Shown here one piece after another: positions 62,066-64,000 of a stretch of DNA of 64,000 nt. The notes under the pieces are model-generated. The model worked only from the letters and a program-made list of their open reading frames with translations, was not told where the DNA came from and ran no database searches. Positions within the stretch are counted from its first letter, which is position 1. Each line of letters begins with the position of its first letter. Source of the DNA: Collinsella sp. (GTDB lineage: Bacteria; Actinomycetota; Coriobacteriia; Coriobacteriales; Coriobacteriaceae); assembly GCA_019414025.1 (NCBI GenBank), contig DXMU01000020.1, forward strand, positions 90,098 to 154,097. The letters are read 5' to 3'. The position numbers and the translations under genes are program-made.

Positions 62066-62240
62066 GAGGCCGCTCGCCGCCATGCTCGTCCTCCTCTCCG
62101 CAGCGCTCGTCCTGGGCGGGAATGCCCTGCTCGACGCCGGCTGGGAGTCGGCGCTGCGCTCGATCGCCGACCGCGTGCTGCCCAACCCTGAGATCGCCAT
62201 GTGGGCGCCCGCGGCTGCGCGCAGGGCTCTGGACCGCTGA
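62058..62240 (+). CDS. 60-residue small protein with N-terminal hydrophobic segment
   Basis: Starts within the permease 2 end (8-base overlap) with a Arg-rich N-terminus (MRRRP) and a hydrophobic stretch (LAAMLVLLSAALVLGGNALL), then a short amphipathic tail. It could be a membrane or secreted peptide co-translated with the transporter. There is no Cys or leader pattern of a lantibiotic and no lipobox. Not recognised; the coupling and consistent codon use support that it is translated. Confidence 0.55.
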   Translation: MRRRPLAAMLVLLSAALVLGGNALLDAGWESALRSIADRVLPNPEIAMWAPAAARRALDR

Positions 62241-62258
62241 GCGCGGCGCTAGTACAAT
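62230..62258 (+). promoter_or_regulatory. Probable promoter of the two-component genes
   Basis: TGGACC (62230-62235), 17-base spacer, TACAAT (62253-62258). It would allow the response regulator and kinase to be transcribed apart from the transporter. Confidence 0.5.
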
Positions 62259-62285
62259 TCCGACGAGAGTTTCAGGAGGTCGAAC

Positions 62286-62948
62286 ATGGCGAGGATACTG
62301 GCGGTGGATGATGAACGGGCGATCCTCGACGCGCTCGCGCGCGTCCTCGGCCGCGACGGCCATGAGGTCGTCAAGGCAGCGGACCCGACGGCGGTCCCGG
62401 GGATGGACCTCTCGCGCTTCGACCTCGTGCTCTGCGACGTCATGATGCCGGGGCTCGACGGCTTCGAGCTCGTGCGGCAGATCCGCCCGGACTTCGACGG
62501 GCCCATCATCTTCCTGACCGCTCGCGTGGCCGAGGAGGACGCCGTGGCCGGCTACGGCCTGGGCGCCGACGACTACGTCCGCAAGCCCTTCGGGGCCGCG
62601 GAGCTGCGCGCCAAGGTCGCGGCCCATCTACGCCGTGAGCGCCGGCCGCGCTCGCACGCCCTCTCCTTCGGGGAGGTGCGGATCGACCTCGGGGCGCGCG
62701 AGGTCGCCGTGGGCGGCGAGGCCGTGCCGCTCACGCCCACCGAGTACGCCATCTGTGAGTACCTCGCTCGTCACCCCGGGCAGGTCATGAGCCGCGCGCA
62801 GATACGCGAGGCGGTGCTCGGCTGGGAGAGCGACGCCGACGACGCGGCCATATCCATGCAGGTCAGCCGCGCCCGGAGGAAACTCTCCGAGGCCGGCGCC
62901 GATCCGATCGCGACCGTCTGGGGGATGGGGTACAAGTGGCAGCTCTGA
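62286..62948 (+). CDS. OmpR-family response regulator
   Basis: 220 residues. Receiver domain with D8, D9, the phosphoacceptor D51 in LCDVMMPGLDG and the K of RKPFG; a C-terminal winged helix (PLTPTEYAICEYLARHPGQV, VSRARRKL, VWGMGYKW). Likely controls the adjacent transporter in response to a cell-wall-active peptide, as LanR/BceR systems do. ATG has AGGAGG upstream. The kinase gene follows within 30 bases or overlaps. Confidence 0.92.
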   Translation: MARILAVDDERAILDALARVLGRDGHEVVKAADPTAVPGMDLSRFDLVLCDVMMPGLDGFELVRQIRPDFDGPIIFLTARVAEEDAVAGYGLGADDYVRKPFGAAELRAKVAAHLRRERRPRSHALSFGEVRIDLGAREVAVGGEAVPLTPTEYAICEYLARHPGQVMSRAQIREAVLGWESDADDAAISMQVSRARRKLSEAGADPIATVWGMGYKWQL

Positions 62949-62974
62949 GGACCGGGGCGCGAGGTCGCGGGGGC

Positions 62975-64000
62975 ATGCCGCTCTCCTTCGTCATCGCGCG
63001 CTACTTCGCCTACGCGTTCGCGGCGGTCGCCACGGCGTGGCTCGCCTCGTTCATGGTGCTCTCCGTGGCGATCAACGCGGGCTTCGTCTATGAGGCAAGC
63101 TGGGGGCCGGCCAATGCGCGCGAGGTCGCGGAGGGCCTGGCACGCGACGGCGTCTGCGGGCAGCAGGACGTGCCGACGGCGTACCGCTACCTCATCCTGA
63201 ACAAGGACGGATACGTGCTGATGACAGACCTCGAGGGCACGCGGCTCGAGGACGCGACGGAAATGGCCCGTGCGGCACTCGCCGCTGATCCGGGCACAGT
63301 GGAGATCGAGGGCGGGGGTTCGGGCCTCACCTACGCCGCGTTCCCGCTCAAGGGCGGCGGGGCCTGCGCGCTCGTCAGCGAGTACCTGCCGCAGTGGGTC
63401 TCGCGCGATCTCGCGGGCCTGCTTCCCAACCCGCAGAGCCTCATGCTCGTCGGCGCCGCTGCGGGAAGCGCGCTCGCGCTCGCGCTCGTGGCGCGCCGCG
63501 CGAGCCGCGTGATCTCGCGCAAGATGGCGCCGCTCGCGGAGGCGGCGGGGCGCGTCGGCGCTGGGGAGCTTGACTTCGCGGTCGGCAGCACCAACGTGCG
63601 CGAGGTGAACGACGTCCTCGCAGCGATGGACGCCATGCGGGCCTCCCTCGCCGAGTCGCTCGAGGCCCGCTGGGCCGCGGAGCGGGGGCAGCGCGAGCAG
63701 GTGGCGTCGCTCGCCCACGACCTCAAGACGCCGCTCACCGTGCTGCGCGCCAACGCCGACTTCGTGGCGGAGGAGCTGGAAGACGAGAAAGACGCCGACC
63801 TCGCGGCCGCCGCGCGCGACATAGCCGGCAGTGTCGAAAGGCTCGACGGCTACGTGCGCCTGCTCATCGAGGCCTCGCGCGGGTCCGGCGGGGCGGAGAG
63901 GGCCCCCATGCGGCCGGCCGAGCTCTGCGAGCAGGTCCTCGCCGAGGCCGCCCAGATCGCCCGGGCGCGAGGCGTGACGCTCGACGCAGCCACGGGCCCC
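62975..64000 (+). CDS. Sensor histidine kinase (3' end outside the window)
   Basis: 342 residues are visible, with no stop before the edge. A membrane helix near the N-terminus (FAAVATAWLASFMVLSVAI), an external sensor domain of about 110 residues, a second helix (LVGAAAGSALALALVARRAS), a HAMP-like linker and the dimerisation box with phosphorylatable His248 (VASLAHDLKTPLTVL). The ATP-binding domain is cut off. GTG 62936 inside the regulator gene is an alternative start. Forms a two-component pair with the preceding regulator. Confidence 0.9.
   Translation, partial: MPLSFVIARYFAYAFAAVATAWLASFMVLSVAINAGFVYEASWGPANAREVAEGLARDGVCGQQDVPTAYRYLILNKDGYVLMTDLEGTRLEDATEMARAALAADPGTVEIEGGGSGLTYAAFPLKGGGACALVSEYLPQWVSRDLAGLLPNPQSLMLVGAAAGSALALALVARRASRVISRKMAPLAEAAGRVGAGELDFAVGSTNVREVNDVLAAMDAMRASLAESLEARWAAERGQREQVASLAHDLKTPLTVLRANADFVAEELEDEKDADLAAAARDIAGSVERLDGYVRLLIEASRGSGGAERAPMRPAELCEQVLAEAAQIARARGVTLDAATGP

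Noticed and set aside
62058..62240. Lantibiotic precursor peptide
   Set aside because: No Cys, almost no Ser/Thr, no leader motif, and a hydrophobic N-terminus.

Overview
The window looks like a chromosome segment of a high-GC, Gram-positive gut actinobacterium of the class Coriobacteriia, most likely Collinsella or a close relative. This rests on inference from codon use (strong G/C third-position bias), the actinobacterial genes for a mycobacterial-type integration host factor, a GarA-like FHA protein beside an FtsR-like MerR regulator, a LysM gene divergent from lexA, and an LAXTG-type surface anchor. No rRNA or tRNA gene was seen.

Layout. 1-1600: the 3' end of a repeat-rich surface protein and a decayed IS3-family element. 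1598-2238: rpmB (minus strand) and a structured leader in front of the pyrimidine genes. 2239-7562: pyrR-pyrB-pyrC-pyrK-pyrD-pyrF (carAB and pyrE are not here). 7802-10212: mihF-gmk-rpoZ-thiI. 10426-26470: competence genes comEA-comEC, then holA, rpsT, lepA, dusB, hemW, two dnaJ genes, mtaB, phoH, ybeY, dgkA, era, recO. 26609-48022: rpsO, pnp, rnj, ftsK, a rodZ-like gene, yajQ, rimO, pgsA, cinA, recA, recX, rny, a GHKL ATPase, spoVS, miaB, miaA, hflX. These two long blocks resemble the Bacillus comE-recO and rpsO-recA-miaB neighbourhoods, with local substitutions.

48007-50911 is an SOS and nucleotide region: lexA with a membrane acyltransferase-like gene on the minus strand, and a divergent LysM protein, nrdR and dut. 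51304-59358 holds a glycosyltransferase, trxB, a DUF1836 regulator, degV, and a minus-strand run pgsA2-garA-like-ftsR-like-apt-NlpC/P60. From about 59650 the GC content rises and the window ends in a lantibiotic-immunity-type ABC transporter with a two-component system, probably acquired.

Regulatory highlights. Perfect GAAC-N4-GTTC LexA boxes sit inside the spacers of the recA promoter and of the promoter facing the LysM gene. An 11-bp iteron (TTTGGTCGG..TTTGGTT) is shared by the comEA and recA upstream regions, suggesting a competence regulon. The DUF1836 gene and degV share a GG(C)TATC...GATA(G/A)CC operator. Three families of long palindromes occur in intergenic DNA, two of them as inverted pairs with compensatory stem changes.
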